Assembly (NCBI GenBank): GCA_037190225.1
Contig: JBBCJL010000019.1
Coordinates: 32,245 to 96,244 of the forward strand
Reading direction: 5' to 3'
From: MKSF01 sp037190225
GTDB lineage: Bacteria > Bacteroidota > Bacteroidia > Chitinophagales > Chitinophagaceae
Length of the DNA: 64,000 nt
The translations under genes and the position numbers were made by a program. Shown in pieces: positions 1-9,677 of this stretch. Each line of letters starts with the position of its first letter. Position 1 is the stretch's first letter. The notes beneath the pieces are model-generated. The model did no database searches and was not told where the DNA came from. It saw only the letters and a program-made list of their open reading frames with translations.

Positions 1-568
1 GCCTTTTACCTGGACTTCCGGCTGGAAATCACCTATTTACTGTGACAACCGTAAGATCTTAAGCTTCCCTCATGTAAGGGATTATGTGAAGAGCGAACTG
101 GCCAATACCATACTGGAGCACTTCCCGGATGCAGAGGCTTTATCGGGAGTGGCTACTGCCGGTATCGCCCATGGCGCGCTGGCTGCCGACATTCTCAAGC
201 TGCCTTATACCTATGTGCGTTCCAAGCCGAAAGGTCATGGACTGGGCAACCAGATAGAGGGTGTCATCGAGCCGGGGCAGAAAGTGGTGGTGGTGGAAGA
301 CCTGATATCCACCGGTAAAAGCAGCCTGGAGGCCGTGGAGGCCTTGCGTGCCGCGGGGGCGGACGTCATCGGTCTGTGCGCGTTATTTACATATGGCTTT
401 GATGCTTCGATAGCCGCCTTTGAAGCTGCCGGCGTAAAGCTGGTGACCCTGTCCGATTATAATGCGCTGGTCGCACTGCTGATCGGCAACGGTACTATTA
501 CGGAAGATAAAAAAGCGACCCTGGAATCCTGGAGGGCACAGCCTGCCGACTGGATGCAGGACGCTTAA
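1..568 (+). CDS. pyrE: Orotate phosphoribosyltransferase, 3' part (5' end outside window)
   Basis: Joins orotate and PRPP to make OMP in pyrimidine synthesis (cytosolic). The frame is open from base 2, so the gene begins before the window and 188 codons are visible. The GTG at 86 is internal: the upstream in-frame residues read WTSGWKSPIYCDNRK, a conserved PyrE segment. The PRPP-binding loop is visible as VVVVEDLISTGKS (bases about 283-321). The last residues are WMQDA. A short hairpin follows the stop. The identity is secure; only the N-terminus is unseen. Confidence 0.95.
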   Translation, partial: PFTWTSGWKSPIYCDNRKILSFPHVRDYVKSELANTILEHFPDAEALSGVATAGIAHGALAADILKLPYTYVRSKPKGHGLGNQIEGVIEPGQKVVVVEDLISTGKSSLEAVEALRAAGADVIGLCALFTYGFDASIAAFEAAGVKLVTLSDYNALVALLIGNGTITEDKKATLESWRAQPADWMQDA

Positions 569-587
569 GCCGCATATATAAATTATA

Positions 588-614
588 AGGAGCGCTTTAT
601 GTTGAAGCGCTTTT
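588..614 (+). terminator. Probable intrinsic terminator after pyrE
   Basis: The inverted repeat AGCGCTT (591-597) / AAGCGCT (605-611), with G-T pairs below it, is followed by a short T run. It lies 20 nt after the pyrE stop. The stem is modest and the U-tract is only four bases, so strength is uncertain. Confidence 0.5.
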
Positions 615-713
615 GAAAGGAGACAGTATTGTACCGTAAGATGGCCTTACTGTCTTGTTTTTTAATGTAATAATCTCTGTTTATCGCGCTGTGGCAGCGC
701 TGTGGATATTGTT

Positions 714-2813
714 ATGAGTGATGTATTGAGAACTCCTGTTGCATACCTGAAAGGGGTGGGTCCCCAGAAAGCGGAGCTATTGTCGCAGGAATTAGGCATT
801 CATACATTTGAGGACCTGATCGGGCATTTCCCCCACAGGTATATAGATGCAAAATCCGTTCAGAATATATCGGCATTGTCGCCTGGCCTGGACTATGTAC
901 AGGTCCGGGGTATCATTACGGCTGTAAGGGAGGAAGGCGCCAAATTCAAAAAGCGGCTGGTGGCCGAGCTGACGGATAAGACTGGTTCTCTGGAGCTGGT
1001 CTGGTTCCAGGGAGCTGCCTGGGTTAAAAAGCAGCTGGAAGCCGCAGGCGTATATACCGTTTACGGCAGGGTATCCTATTTCAACGGCAGGGCCACGATC
1101 TCACACCCGGATATCGAGCGTTACGATCCCGCCGCTACCCCGTCCAGCATCCAGCCTCTCTATCCTTCCACGGAAAAGCTGAAAGGAAAAGGCATCAATA
1201 ACAAAACGTTCGGCAAGCTGGTCAGCAGCGTGCTGGAGCGTATCGGCCCGGGAGACATCCGGGAGACCCTTCCCTATAGAACACTGCAGAAATACGGGCT
1301 CAAGCAAAGAGCTGAAGCGGTATGGCATATCCACAATCCCCCGGCGCTGGAAGACGCCAGCAGGGCCATCCGCAGGATGAAATGGGAGGAGCTCTTCTAC
1401 ACCCAGGTCAAAATAGGGCAGTTGAAGCTGTTCACACAATCCCAGCCCGGCTATGTATTCCCGGTAGTGGGTGCCTGCTTCAACGATATGTATGAAAAAT
1501 ATATGCCTTTCGATTTAACTAATGCCCAGAAGCGCGTTCTAAAGGAAATAAGGACAGATACCAGGAGCGGCAGGCATATGAACAGGCTGGTGCAGGGAGA
1601 TGTGGGCAGCGGTAAGACGATGGTGGCATTTATGAGCATGCTGCTGGCCATTGACAACGGGTTTCAGGCCTGTATGATGGCCCCCACGGAAATACTGGCA
1701 CAGCAGCACTATGAAAGCATCAGGCAGATGGCCGCGCCACTGGACATTAATGTCTGCCTGCTGACAGGCACCACGAAAGCGAAAGAAAGGAAGCAGATCC
1801 ATCAATACCTGCAGGAAGGGCTTATCCATATCCTTATAGGTACCCATGCGCTGATAGAGGAGACCGTGCAGTTTAAGAACCTGGGGCTGGCAGTGATCGA
1901 TGAGCAGCACCGTTTCGGTGTGGGACAGCGCGCCAGGCTCTGGAAAAAGAACGAGCTGCCGCCGCACATACTCGTTATGACGGCTACGCCCATTCCGCGT
2001 ACGCTGGCCATGACCGTCTACGGCGACCTGGAAGTGTCCGTGATAGATGAATTGCCGCCGGGCAGGAAGCCCATCACTACCATTCACAGGAATGAGAGCT
2101 TCCGTCCGCAGGTGATGCAATTCCTGAGGGAAGAAATAGCCAAAGGCCGGCAGATCTACATCGTCTATCCGCTGATCGACGAGAGCGAAAAGCTGGAATA
2201 CGAAAGCCTTATGGCAGGATACGAGCAGGTCAAAACCTGGTTTCCCCATCCCAGTTACAATATTGCGATGGTGCATGGTAAAATGGCCCCGGACGAAAAA
2301 GAGAACAATATGCAGCGTTTTGTAAGCGGTCAGGCGCACATTATGGTAGCTACCACGGTTATTGAAGTAGGGGTCAATGTACCCAATGCCAGTGTAATGG
2401 TCATTGAAAGCGCTGAAAAATTCGGCCTTTCACAGCTTCACCAGCTGAGGGGCCGTGTGGGCAGGGGCAGCGAGAAAAGCTATTGTGTATTGCTGACCAG
2501 CAATGAGCTCTCCAAAGAGGCCCGGCAGCGTATGACCATTATGGTGCAGACCAATGACGGCTTTGTGATAGCGGAGGAAGACCTGAAAATGAGAGGTCCC
2601 GGAGATCTTTACGGTACCCGCCAGAGCGGGGCCATGGAATTTAAGATAGCGGATATCGTGAACGATACGGACATCGTGGAAGAAACAAGGGCAGAGGCTA
2701 TGAGCATACTGGATGAGGATCCCAACCTGGTGAAGCCTGAGCATATGGTGATCAGGCACTCTTTGTCACAGATGAATATGCGGCAGTCCACGCACTGGAA
2801 TAAAATAAGTTAA
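714..2813 (+). CDS. recG: ATP-dependent DNA helicase RecG
   Basis: RecG unwinds branched DNA and remodels stalled replication forks and Holliday junctions. At 699 aa it has the usual length. The N-terminal OB/wedge region starts around RTPVAYLKGVGPQKAELL. Superfamily 2 helicase motifs follow in order: Walker A GDVGSGKT (about residue 297), DEQH (about 396), TATPIPRT (about 422) and motif VI QLRGRVGRG (about 576). I chose ATG 714 over the in-frame GTG at 702 because family members start just before this conserved segment. It stands alone between pyrE and the M16 protease gene. Confidence 0.96.
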   Translation: MSDVLRTPVAYLKGVGPQKAELLSQELGIHTFEDLIGHFPHRYIDAKSVQNISALSPGLDYVQVRGIITAVREEGAKFKKRLVAELTDKTGSLELVWFQGAAWVKKQLEAAGVYTVYGRVSYFNGRATISHPDIERYDPAATPSSIQPLYPSTEKLKGKGINNKTFGKLVSSVLERIGPGDIRETLPYRTLQKYGLKQRAEAVWHIHNPPALEDASRAIRRMKWEELFYTQVKIGQLKLFTQSQPGYVFPVVGACFNDMYEKYMPFDLTNAQKRVLKEIRTDTRSGRHMNRLVQGDVGSGKTMVAFMSMLLAIDNGFQACMMAPTEILAQQHYESIRQMAAPLDINVCLLTGTTKAKERKQIHQYLQEGLIHILIGTHALIEETVQFKNLGLAVIDEQHRFGVGQRARLWKKNELPPHILVMTATPIPRTLAMTVYGDLEVSVIDELPPGRKPITTIHRNESFRPQVMQFLREEIAKGRQIYIVYPLIDESEKLEYESLMAGYEQVKTWFPHPSYNIAMVHGKMAPDEKENNMQRFVSGQAHIMVATTVIEVGVNVPNASVMVIESAEKFGLSQLHQLRGRVGRGSEKSYCVLLTSNELSKEARQRMTIMVQTNDGFVIAEEDLKMRGPGDLYGTRQSGAMEFKIADIVNDTDIVEETRAEAMSILDEDPNLVKPEHMVIRHSLSQMNMRQSTHWNKIS

Positions 2814-2837
2814 ATCAAAAAAAATAAAAAGTATATA

Positions 2838-5693
2838 ATGCGTATTTTGATAACGAACCGGATAATGCAATGGTCGTCCTGCCTGTTGGTAATGCTTGCG
2901 CTGCTGGTTGCTGTGCCGCTGCACGCCCAGGAGGTAGGTATTACAAATGATGTGCATATCGGCACACTGGAGAATGGCCTGAAATATTACATTCATCCCA
3001 ATGGAAAGCCTTCCAAAAAGCTGGAGCTGAGGCTGGTGGTCAATGCCGGCTCCCTGCAGGAGACCGCGGCGCAAAGGGGCATAGCCCACTTTACGGAGCA
3101 TATGCTGTTCAACGGCACCCGCAGCTATCCCAAAAATACGCTGGTGGACCGCCTGGAATCCATGGGCATCGCATTTGGTGCGGACCTCAATGCCTATACA
3201 TCCTTTGACGAAACGGTCTATATCCTGCCGATACCTACGGAGAACAGGGCGAACGTGGAAGAAGGCTTTAAGATACTGAAAGAATGGGCGGGCGATGCCT
3301 TGCTGACGGATGAGGACATTGACGCGGAAAGGGGCATTGTGCTGGAAGAAAGCCGGCTGAGCAAAAGCTCGGACAGGCGGATGTATGAGCAATACCTGCC
3401 TAAGCTGTTCAACCATACACTATACGCCGACCGGCTTCCTATCGGCCTGGATAAGGTCATTTCGGAAGCGCCGTACAGTGAGTTCCGTTCGTTTTACCGG
3501 AGCTGGTACCGTCCGGACCTGATGGCTGTGATAGCGGTGGGAGATATAACGGTGGAGGAAGCGGAAGCGCTCATCAAGAAATACTTCGGGCAGCTGGAAA
3601 ATCCGGCGAACCCGCAGCCCCGTGTGGCTGTGCCGCTGCTGCCCTATGAAAAAAGCGAGGCCATGGTGCTGACGGACGTGGAAGCAACGGGCTACAATAC
3701 CACGGTGTACTTCTCGCCCCGCCAGACGGACAGGCCCTTATCCATACAGACCTACAGGAGCAACATTATCAAAGGACTGTTCATCAGCGCGCTGAACAGG
3801 AGGCTGGCAGAGCTGAAAGAGCAGCCTAAGCCGCCTTTTGCCGCCGGTGATGTGGACATAGACGATTATATAAGAGGCTATGAAGGACTGATAGTGGATA
3901 TTACGCCTGCGGATGATATGAAAAGCGCGGTCACAGCCGTATTGACAGAGGTCAACAGGATGTACAGGTTCGGCATAACGCCGGAAGAGCTGGAAACTGG
4001 GAAAAAAATGATGCTGGCTGCCGTGCAGAACCAGCTGAAGGAAAAGGATGCTACCGCTTCCGGTACGCTGGTTAACCTGTATATCAGTAATTTCCTGAAT
4101 CATACGCCTATTGAGGGACAGGAGCTGCGGTTTGGCTACTATAACCAGATGCTGCCCAATGTATCCGTTGCGGAAGTGAATAAGGAAATTCGTCAATGGA
4201 TGGATATCCAGCGTACCTTTCTGGCGGTAATGACAGGGCCGGACTCAAAGCAGATGCCCCTCCTCACGGAAAAGGAAACGGTGAAGCTGATCCAGGAAGT
4301 GCTTAAAAAGGAGGTAACGCCCTATGTTGCCAGGGAACCCAAGGAAGCGCTGGTGAATGTCGGTATGCTGGAGCTGCAGAAAGGGAGCATTGTAAAGGAG
4401 ACCTATGATAAGGAGCTGGATGTGACCTACTATGAGCTGGCCAATGGCGTAAAGGCAGCCCTGAAATCCACCCGCTATAAAAACGACGAGATCATCCTGA
4501 CGGCCGGTAATTACGGGGGGACCAGCCGGTACAATACCGGAGAGGACCCATCCCGTGAGAGCGCTTTCTTTGCCAGCCTGCTGCTGGACCAGCTTGGATA
4601 CGGCGACTTTACGCCCTCGGAGCTTGGAACCTATATGGCCGGTAAAAATGCCAGCGTTGCCCTGAAAATGGACGCCGTCAGCAACCAGGTGCAGGGTACC
4701 GCTACGGTTCAGGACCTGGAAACGATGATGCAGCTGCTGCACCTGAAGCTTACTGCCCTGAGGAAGGACAGGCAGCAGTTCGAAAGCTTTGTCAATACGT
4801 TCAGTACCCAGCTGGCCATCCTGGATAAAGACCCGGAGACCGCCTTTATGGATACGCTGGTCAGGGCATTTTATAATAATAGCAGGCTGGCGCCCATCAT
4901 CGTGCCCAATGAGCAGGTGCTTCAGAAAATGGACCTTGATAAGATCTATGCGATCTATGAAGCTTCCTTTAAAAATGCCGCGGCCGACTTCTTTTATGTA
5001 TTTACAGGCAATATAGATAAAAGCGTCTTTGAAAAATATATGCTGCTGTACCTGGGCTCGCTGCCGGCCTCCGGTGAGCAAACGATGTGGGTGGATAACG
5101 GCGTAAGACCCGTACAGGGATTCAATGAGCTTGAATACCACGCCGGTATGGAAGATAAGGCGGTTATCCTGCAGATCATACATGGCAAGATCGACTACAG
5201 CCAGGACCTGCAGCTCAAGGCGGGTATGCTGACAGAGATCCTGAATTTTAAGATTATGGAAGAAGTGCGCGAAAAGCTGGGCGTCATTTATGGCGGCGGG
5301 TTCTCCATCAGTATAGAAAAAGTGCCTTACCAGAATTACCAGATCCTGCTACAGCTGCCCTGCGGCCCTGCAAATGTGGACACGATCCTGTATACGGTAC
5401 AGGCAGAGCTTACCAGGCTGCGGAAGGAAGGCATCAGCCAGAAGGACCTGGACAAGGTCGTGGCCAACTATATGGAATCATACCGGACCTCCCTGGAATC
5501 TAACTACGACTGGGGCAGAAGGATTTTGAATATCAACCGTTGGGAGCATGATAAGGAGCGCTTCCTGGATTTCCCGGATGTATTGACCAAGATCACGGTC
5601 AATGACATTAAGGCGACCGCCAACCTCCTGTTGGGTGGCGTCAGCTCGAATATCTTTATGGGCGTTCTTTATCCCCGGGATTATAAAAAATAA
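2838..5693 (+). CDS. Secreted M16 family zinc metallopeptidase
   Basis: This 951-aa pitrilysin/insulinase-like protein should cleave peptides outside the cytoplasm. A signal peptide spans the first 31 residues (hydrophobic LLVMLALLVAVPLHAQ). The inverted zinc motif HFTEH (HxxEH) is at about 83-87, with the third ligand Glu in ERGIVLEE near 165-170. The rest has the size of the usual four-domain, two-halves arrangement of full-length M16 enzymes; the second half (from about 530) shows no HxxEH and is presumably the non-catalytic half. It begins 24 nt after recG and ends in a strong terminator. The substrate is unknown. Confidence 0.9.
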   Translation: MRILITNRIMQWSSCLLVMLALLVAVPLHAQEVGITNDVHIGTLENGLKYYIHPNGKPSKKLELRLVVNAGSLQETAAQRGIAHFTEHMLFNGTRSYPKNTLVDRLESMGIAFGADLNAYTSFDETVYILPIPTENRANVEEGFKILKEWAGDALLTDEDIDAERGIVLEESRLSKSSDRRMYEQYLPKLFNHTLYADRLPIGLDKVISEAPYSEFRSFYRSWYRPDLMAVIAVGDITVEEAEALIKKYFGQLENPANPQPRVAVPLLPYEKSEAMVLTDVEATGYNTTVYFSPRQTDRPLSIQTYRSNIIKGLFISALNRRLAELKEQPKPPFAAGDVDIDDYIRGYEGLIVDITPADDMKSAVTAVLTEVNRMYRFGITPEELETGKKMMLAAVQNQLKEKDATASGTLVNLYISNFLNHTPIEGQELRFGYYNQMLPNVSVAEVNKEIRQWMDIQRTFLAVMTGPDSKQMPLLTEKETVKLIQEVLKKEVTPYVAREPKEALVNVGMLELQKGSIVKETYDKELDVTYYELANGVKAALKSTRYKNDEIILTAGNYGGTSRYNTGEDPSRESAFFASLLLDQLGYGDFTPSELGTYMAGKNASVALKMDAVSNQVQGTATVQDLETMMQLLHLKLTALRKDRQQFESFVNTFSTQLAILDKDPETAFMDTLVRAFYNNSRLAPIIVPNEQVLQKMDLDKIYAIYEASFKNAAADFFYVFTGNIDKSVFEKYMLLYLGSLPASGEQTMWVDNGVRPVQGFNELEYHAGMEDKAVILQIIHGKIDYSQDLQLKAGMLTEILNFKIMEEVREKLGVIYGGGFSISIEKVPYQNYQILLQLPCGPANVDTILYTVQAELTRLRKEGISQKDLDKVVANYMESYRTSLESNYDWGRRILNINRWEHDKERFLDFPDVLTKITVNDIKATANLLLGGVSSNIFMGVLYPRDYKK

Positions 5694-5723
5694 GCTCCCG
5701 CAGGCAAGGTAATATATTGCCGG

Positions 5724-5767
5724 GCAGGCCCGGAGCAGCTAAGCTCCGGGCCTGCTTTTGCTTTTTT
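5724..5767 (+). terminator. Strong rho-independent terminator after the M16 gene
   Basis: A perfect 13-bp GC-rich stem, GCAGGCCCGGAGC (5724-5736) / GCTCCGGGCCTGC (5743-5755), has a 6-nt loop. It is followed by TTTTGCTTTTTT. Confidence 0.9.
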
Positions 5768-5819
5768 ATCAGATCTAGTATGTAACTTGCAGCTTTCACC
5801 AACATATCCGGGTATATAT

Positions 5820-6422
5820 ATGGAAAATGTACAGGTAGCGCTGTCAGCAATGCTGCAGGCCAGGGAGATCAGCTTTGAGCCCATTTCTCCCAGGTACTTC
5901 ACGGTCATAGCTATCAGGTGGCTCATATTCCTGCTGGCAGTGCTGGGAGGATGGACGCTTATTGCCTGCCTGAATGAAATCCCCCTGGCTTTGGGGCTTT
6001 CAATCGGCGGCGGCCTGCTGCTTGCGGCCGGTATCTGGCTGGCGGTCATGAGGCTGAGCTTTAAATACCGGGGCATTGCTGTCAGGGAATACGATGTGGT
6101 GTTCAGGACCGGCTTCATCAATATTACGGAAACCCTGGTGCCTTACAACCGCGTGCAGCATGTCAGGTTGACAAGAGGTGTTTTGGAGAAAATGTTCGGG
6201 CTGAGCGCTCTGTACATCTATACGGCGGCGGGAGGGAACCATAACCTGTCCATAGCCGGCCTGAAAGCGGCGGATGCGGAAAAGATCAAATCCTATATTA
6301 TGGATAAGATAAAGATCGCGGAGGAAGCAGCGGGCAATGCTCCGGACACGGCAGGGGATGAGCCTTTTGCCGGTACTCATAATGAATATAGCACGGATGA
6401 TGACAGCCATGGAAACCCATAA
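5820..6422 (+). CDS. Membrane protein with bacterial PH domain (YdbS-like)
   Basis: A 200-aa protein with two predicted membrane segments in the first 75 residues, followed by a bPH2 (PF03703-type) domain from about KYRGIAVREYDVVFRTG to YIYTAAGG. ATG 5820 is preferred over the in-frame TTG at 5787. It overlaps the next gene, another PH-domain membrane protein, by 14 nt, which implies translational coupling. This pair looks like the B. subtilis ydbS-ydbT arrangement. The function of the family is poorly defined; a membrane-associated protective role has been proposed for YdbST, and I infer no more than that here. Confidence 0.8.
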   Translation: MENVQVALSAMLQAREISFEPISPRYFTVIAIRWLIFLLAVLGGWTLIACLNEIPLALGLSIGGGLLLAAGIWLAVMRLSFKYRGIAVREYDVVFRTGFINITETLVPYNRVQHVRLTRGVLEKMFGLSALYIYTAAGGNHNLSIAGLKAADAEKIKSYIMDKIKIAEEAAGNAPDTAGDEPFAGTHNEYSTDDDSHGNP

Positions 6423-7944
6423 TGCCGCTTCTTTCCTGGGTCCGAACAGGATGAGCCGTACCGGCGTGTTGCTGTTGTTCGTCAAGCAGCTTGTGCTGTA
6501 CACGCGTGCCTTCGGGCTGCTTATCCTCGTGGCTGTTTACCGCTATGTGCGCAGCGAGGCATTTGAGACGTATGGCTTCGGGTATGTGTTGCTGCTGATT
6601 CTTGTCTTCTTTGTGCTGGTGCTTGTCACCGCTTTCTTACGGTACAGGAATTTCAGGTTTTATATAGACCGGGAAGCAGCGGCTTTTATACTGGAAAAAG
6701 GTGTCTTCTCAAAAGAGAAAACGATCATCCGCTTAGAGAAGATCTTCCAGATCAACCTGCAGCAAAATGTATGGCAGCAGGTATTTGATGTGTATGAGCT
6801 GGAAGTGGAAACAGCCGGCTCTGCCCGGGCTGAGGCCAGGATCCCGGCTTTGTCCGAGCCGGTGGCGAATGCGCTGAAGGCAGCGCTGCAGGCCTATGCC
6901 TTACAGCACCGGCCCGGGGACAATATTGAAGCTGCCGGTATTCCGGTTGGGGAGACGCTAAAGGCTGAAGATCGCAGGTATATAGGCTCCGGGAATATCT
7001 TTTATGCTTCGCTGCTGTCCCATTACGGGAATGGCTTACAGGTGTCCCTGGGGTTCCTGCTGGTATTGTGGTCGCAGTTCAACGACTGGGCACAGCTGTT
7101 CTCCGGCCAGACGGAAGAGGAGCGGCTTATGTCCTGGTGGGAAGCGCTTAACACTGAAAGACTGTTGCTGATAGCGGGAATCCTGCTCCTCATCCCTTTT
7201 GTCATCAACACCATCCGGTTCGTAGTGAAATACTATAATATCTCTTACGTGGTCCTGAATCCGAAGGAGCTGGGCATTGATTACGGCCTGTTCACCTTAC
7301 AGCACAGGATCTTCCGGGTGCAGAAGCTGCAGGAGCTGAATATTGTGTCCAACTGGTTCCTCAGGAAAAAAGGCATCAGCTTTGTTACCCTATTGCAGTC
7401 CGAGAACACTGTCGGCCGTAAGCAGAAAAGCACTACCGTATTCCCCGGTATGCCGGATGCGCAGCTGGAGGAGCTGGAACGGCTGTTCTACGGGCAGCGT
7501 ATCAGGCAGGGAGCGGTCATCCGGCCTTATGCGAATAAGCTGGTGCTGGCCTTGCTGTTAAGGCTGGTAGCCGTGGCGTCCCTGGGATGGGTGGCGACAA
7601 CTTTCTTTGAAATGCCTGTGCAAGGGTGGTGGCTGGCAGCGGGCATACTGCTCTGGACCTGGCTCATTGCCTTGCTGCGGTTCAGAAATGATGCCTTTTA
7701 CCTGCATAAGGATTTTATTATCAGGCAAAGCGGCAGCCTCCGGCGCACAAGGAAGATCATAGAGCCGCATAAGATCCAGCACCTGGAGGTCTTCCGGAAG
7801 CTATGGCGCCCTAAATTCGGCAGCATAGCCATCTATACGGCCTCCGGCGTTATTTACGGATCCTGGTACGACTATGATACCCTGTATCAGTGGAGTGAAG
7901 GGCTGATCAATGATGTGAACAGGACATCCCGGAGCTGGATGTAA
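6409..7944 (+). CDS. Membrane protein with repeated bacterial PH domains (YdbT-like)
   Basis: A 511-aa multi-pass protein. Three bPH2 segments can be recognised: from about NFRFYIDREAAAFILEKG, from VVLNPKELGIDYGLFTLQ and from NDAFYLHKDFIIRQSGS. Each follows a pair of hydrophobic helices, giving a repeated TM-TM-PH layout. ATG 6409 is chosen because it overlaps the upstream stop by 14 nt and removes an unlikely 24-residue extension from ATG 6337. It probably acts in one membrane complex with the preceding PH protein. The molecular role is unknown. Confidence 0.8.
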   Translation: METHNAASFLGPNRMSRTGVLLLFVKQLVLYTRAFGLLILVAVYRYVRSEAFETYGFGYVLLLILVFFVLVLVTAFLRYRNFRFYIDREAAAFILEKGVFSKEKTIIRLEKIFQINLQQNVWQQVFDVYELEVETAGSARAEARIPALSEPVANALKAALQAYALQHRPGDNIEAAGIPVGETLKAEDRRYIGSGNIFYASLLSHYGNGLQVSLGFLLVLWSQFNDWAQLFSGQTEEERLMSWWEALNTERLLLIAGILLLIPFVINTIRFVVKYYNISYVVLNPKELGIDYGLFTLQHRIFRVQKLQELNIVSNWFLRKKGISFVTLLQSENTVGRKQKSTTVFPGMPDAQLEELERLFYGQRIRQGAVIRPYANKLVLALLLRLVAVASLGWVATTFFEMPVQGWWLAAGILLWTWLIALLRFRNDAFYLHKDFIIRQSGSLRRTRKIIEPHKIQHLEVFRKLWRPKFGSIAIYTASGVIYGSWYDYDTLYQWSEGLINDVNRTSRSWM

Positions 7945-7999
7945 ATGACGGGCCTCCGCGCGGCCAAATTTTTCCCTGTGTTTTTTAGGTAAAAAATCA

Positions 8000-8007
8000 T
8001 AATTTTG
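8000..8007 (+). promoter_or_regulatory. Bacteroidota -7 element (TAATTTTG)
   Basis: This is an exact TAnnTTTG match, 34 nt before ATG 8041. No clear -33 TTTG is seen at the right distance. Confidence 0.5.
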
Positions 8008-8040
8008 CCGTTCCCTTGCTTGTAATGTTTGGTTATAGAA

Positions 8041-8415
8041 ATGTTTCAAATATTCAGAGTCAATATCCTTCTGCTTATAGCATTGTTGTTTAGCCATATT
8101 AATATCATGGCGGGCAATGAATCCCCCGATGCGGAACGATGGGTGCAATATTATTCCTGGGCAGATGATGAGCCTGCATATAAGGCCCAATACGAGATCC
8201 AGGAAGCGGCATATGAATTGGTGGACGAGGGGTCAGTGCCGAGACGGTATAGTGATAGTCCTAAAATGACCTGCTGTCCGGGCAGGCAGCAATATATTGA
8301 TTTCCTTCATTGTATCTTTCCCGTAATACCGGTCCGCGGGTCTCCCCGCGATGAGGAAAGCGCGCCTAAACAGCTTTGCGGCTACGGGATGCTTTATCTT
8401 CAGTATCTGTTTTAA
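8041..8415 (+). CDS. Hypothetical small secreted or membrane-anchored protein
   Basis: 124 aa that I do not recognise. The first 25 residues are hydrophobic (NILLLIALLFSHINIMAG) and look like a signal peptide or anchor. The remainder is acidic and has four cysteines (KMTCCPG, LHCIF, QLCGYG), which suggests an exported disulfide-containing protein. ATG 8041 is preferred to the in-frame TTG 8029. It has its own -7 promoter element and a terminator-like hairpin about 90 nt beyond the stop, so it looks monocistronic. It could be lineage-restricted. Confidence 0.55.
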   Translation: MFQIFRVNILLLIALLFSHINIMAGNESPDAERWVQYYSWADDEPAYKAQYEIQEAAYELVDEGSVPRRYSDSPKMTCCPGRQQYIDFLHCIFPVIPVRGSPRDEESAPKQLCGYGMLYLQYLF

Positions 8416-8499
8416 TATTTCCGGCTGTCTGATGGCTATGCTTTACAGTATGTTCTGCAAGGGACGTACCTGTATAGATCTGTCATTGCTTTAAACGGA

Positions 8500-8534
8500 C
8501 AAGCGCCGGCGGGATCATCCTGTCCCGGCGTTTA
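8500..8534 (+). terminator. Probable terminator before the RND operon
   Basis: The stem CGCCGG (8504-8509) / CCGGCG (8525-8530), with an imperfect interior, is followed by TTTATATTATT. It separates the small secreted gene from the efflux operon. Confidence 0.55.
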
Positions 8535-8576
8535 TATTATTCATTTTTCCTGATTTATTTAGAACAAAGATTAAGC

Positions 8577-9677
8577 ATGTTTAAGAACACGATAATGCTT
8601 GCAGCGGCAGGTGCCGCCTTAGGCTGGATATCCTGCAATAACGCTCCCGCAGCAGACAATGCCCCGAATGAGATCAAAAAGATACCCGTTGTCAATATAA
8701 TTAAAAAGGATACTTTATTGCCGGTAGAATATGTGGCGGATATACAGGCTGTCAGGAATATAGAAATAAGGCCCCGCACTGCAGGTATACTGGAAAAGAT
8801 ATATATCAGGGAGGGCCAGAGCGTGCACGCCAACCAGCTCCTCTTTAAGATCAACGACAGCGAGCTCCAGATAGATCTCAGCAGGGCCAATGCGGTCTAT
8901 CACAGTGCGCTGGCCGAGCAGAAGGTCACGGAAGTGGAGCTGGAAAGGGTTAAAACCCTGGTAGATAAAAAAGTAGTGCCCGTATCCGAGCTGGACTTGG
9001 TGAAAGCCAAATATAATGCGGCCAGGGCCAAATCGGAGCAGGCGCTGGCGGATAAGAATGCCGTGTCCAAACGTATCTCCTATACCGAGATCAGGGCGCC
9101 GTTCGCAGGTATTGTGGACCGGTTCCTGTTCCGGGAAGGCAGCCTGGTCAATGAGAACAGTCTCCTGACCACCGTTTCCGATAACAGCCATATGTATGCC
9201 TATTTCAATGTATCGGAGAAGATATACTTTGATATGATGGTGAACGGCGGCGAGGATGAAGTGGAAAAAGTGACGCTGCTGCTCCCCAATGGTGTGCCTT
9301 ATGAGCACCTGGGCGAGATCCGGGCCGCTGAAAGCGAAATAGATGAAAATACCGGCTCCATTGCTTACAAGGTGGTATTCCCCAACCCCGCCGGGCTGCT
9401 CCGGCATGGGGCATCCGGCAAGCTGATACTGGAGCAGCCTGTCCGGAATGCGTTCCTGATCCCCCAGAAATCCGTCATAGAGATACAGGACAAATACTAT
9501 GTATTCGTGGTAGATGAGCAGCATATGGTCCGGATGCACAGCTTTGTGCCTTTTAACAGGGTGGCCAACTATTACATTGTCACCTCGGGACTCACAGGCA
9601 ACGAAAAGATCGTGTATGAAGGCGTCAAGCAGCTGCGGGAAGGCGAGATCATCCAGCCCGAGCTCAGGCAGCCTTAA
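8577..9677 (+). CDS. RND efflux periplasmic adaptor (membrane fusion) lipoprotein
   Basis: A 366-aa AcrA/MexA-type adaptor that links the inner-membrane pump to the outer-membrane factor. It has a lipoprotein signal with Cys at about residue 20 (LGWISC). The barrel-sandwich/lipoyl half is seen at IEIRPRTAGILEKIYIREGQ, then an alpha-hairpin rich in Ala/Lys/Glu (about 100-160), the returning lipoyl half YTEIRAPFAGIVDRF, and a beta-barrel domain. It is first in a three-gene operon with the pump and the outer-membrane factor. Substrate specificity cannot be read from sequence. No adjacent TetR-type regulator is present. Confidence 0.93.
   Translation: MFKNTIMLAAAGAALGWISCNNAPAADNAPNEIKKIPVVNIIKKDTLLPVEYVADIQAVRNIEIRPRTAGILEKIYIREGQSVHANQLLFKINDSELQIDLSRANAVYHSALAEQKVTEVELERVKTLVDKKVVPVSELDLVKAKYNAARAKSEQALADKNAVSKRISYTEIRAPFAGIVDRFLFREGSLVNENSLLTTVSDNSHMYAYFNVSEKIYFDMMVNGGEDEVEKVTLLLPNGVPYEHLGEIRAAESEIDENTGSIAYKVVFPNPAGLLRHGASGKLILEQPVRNAFLIPQKSVIEIQDKYYVFVVDEQHMVRMHSFVPFNRVANYYIVTSGLTGNEKIVYEGVKQLREGEIIQPELRQP

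Noticed and set aside
1539..2339. Long minus-strand ORF opposite recG
   Set aside because: The His/Gln-rich shadow frame is produced by the codon usage of the real gene; similar shadows occur opposite most long genes.
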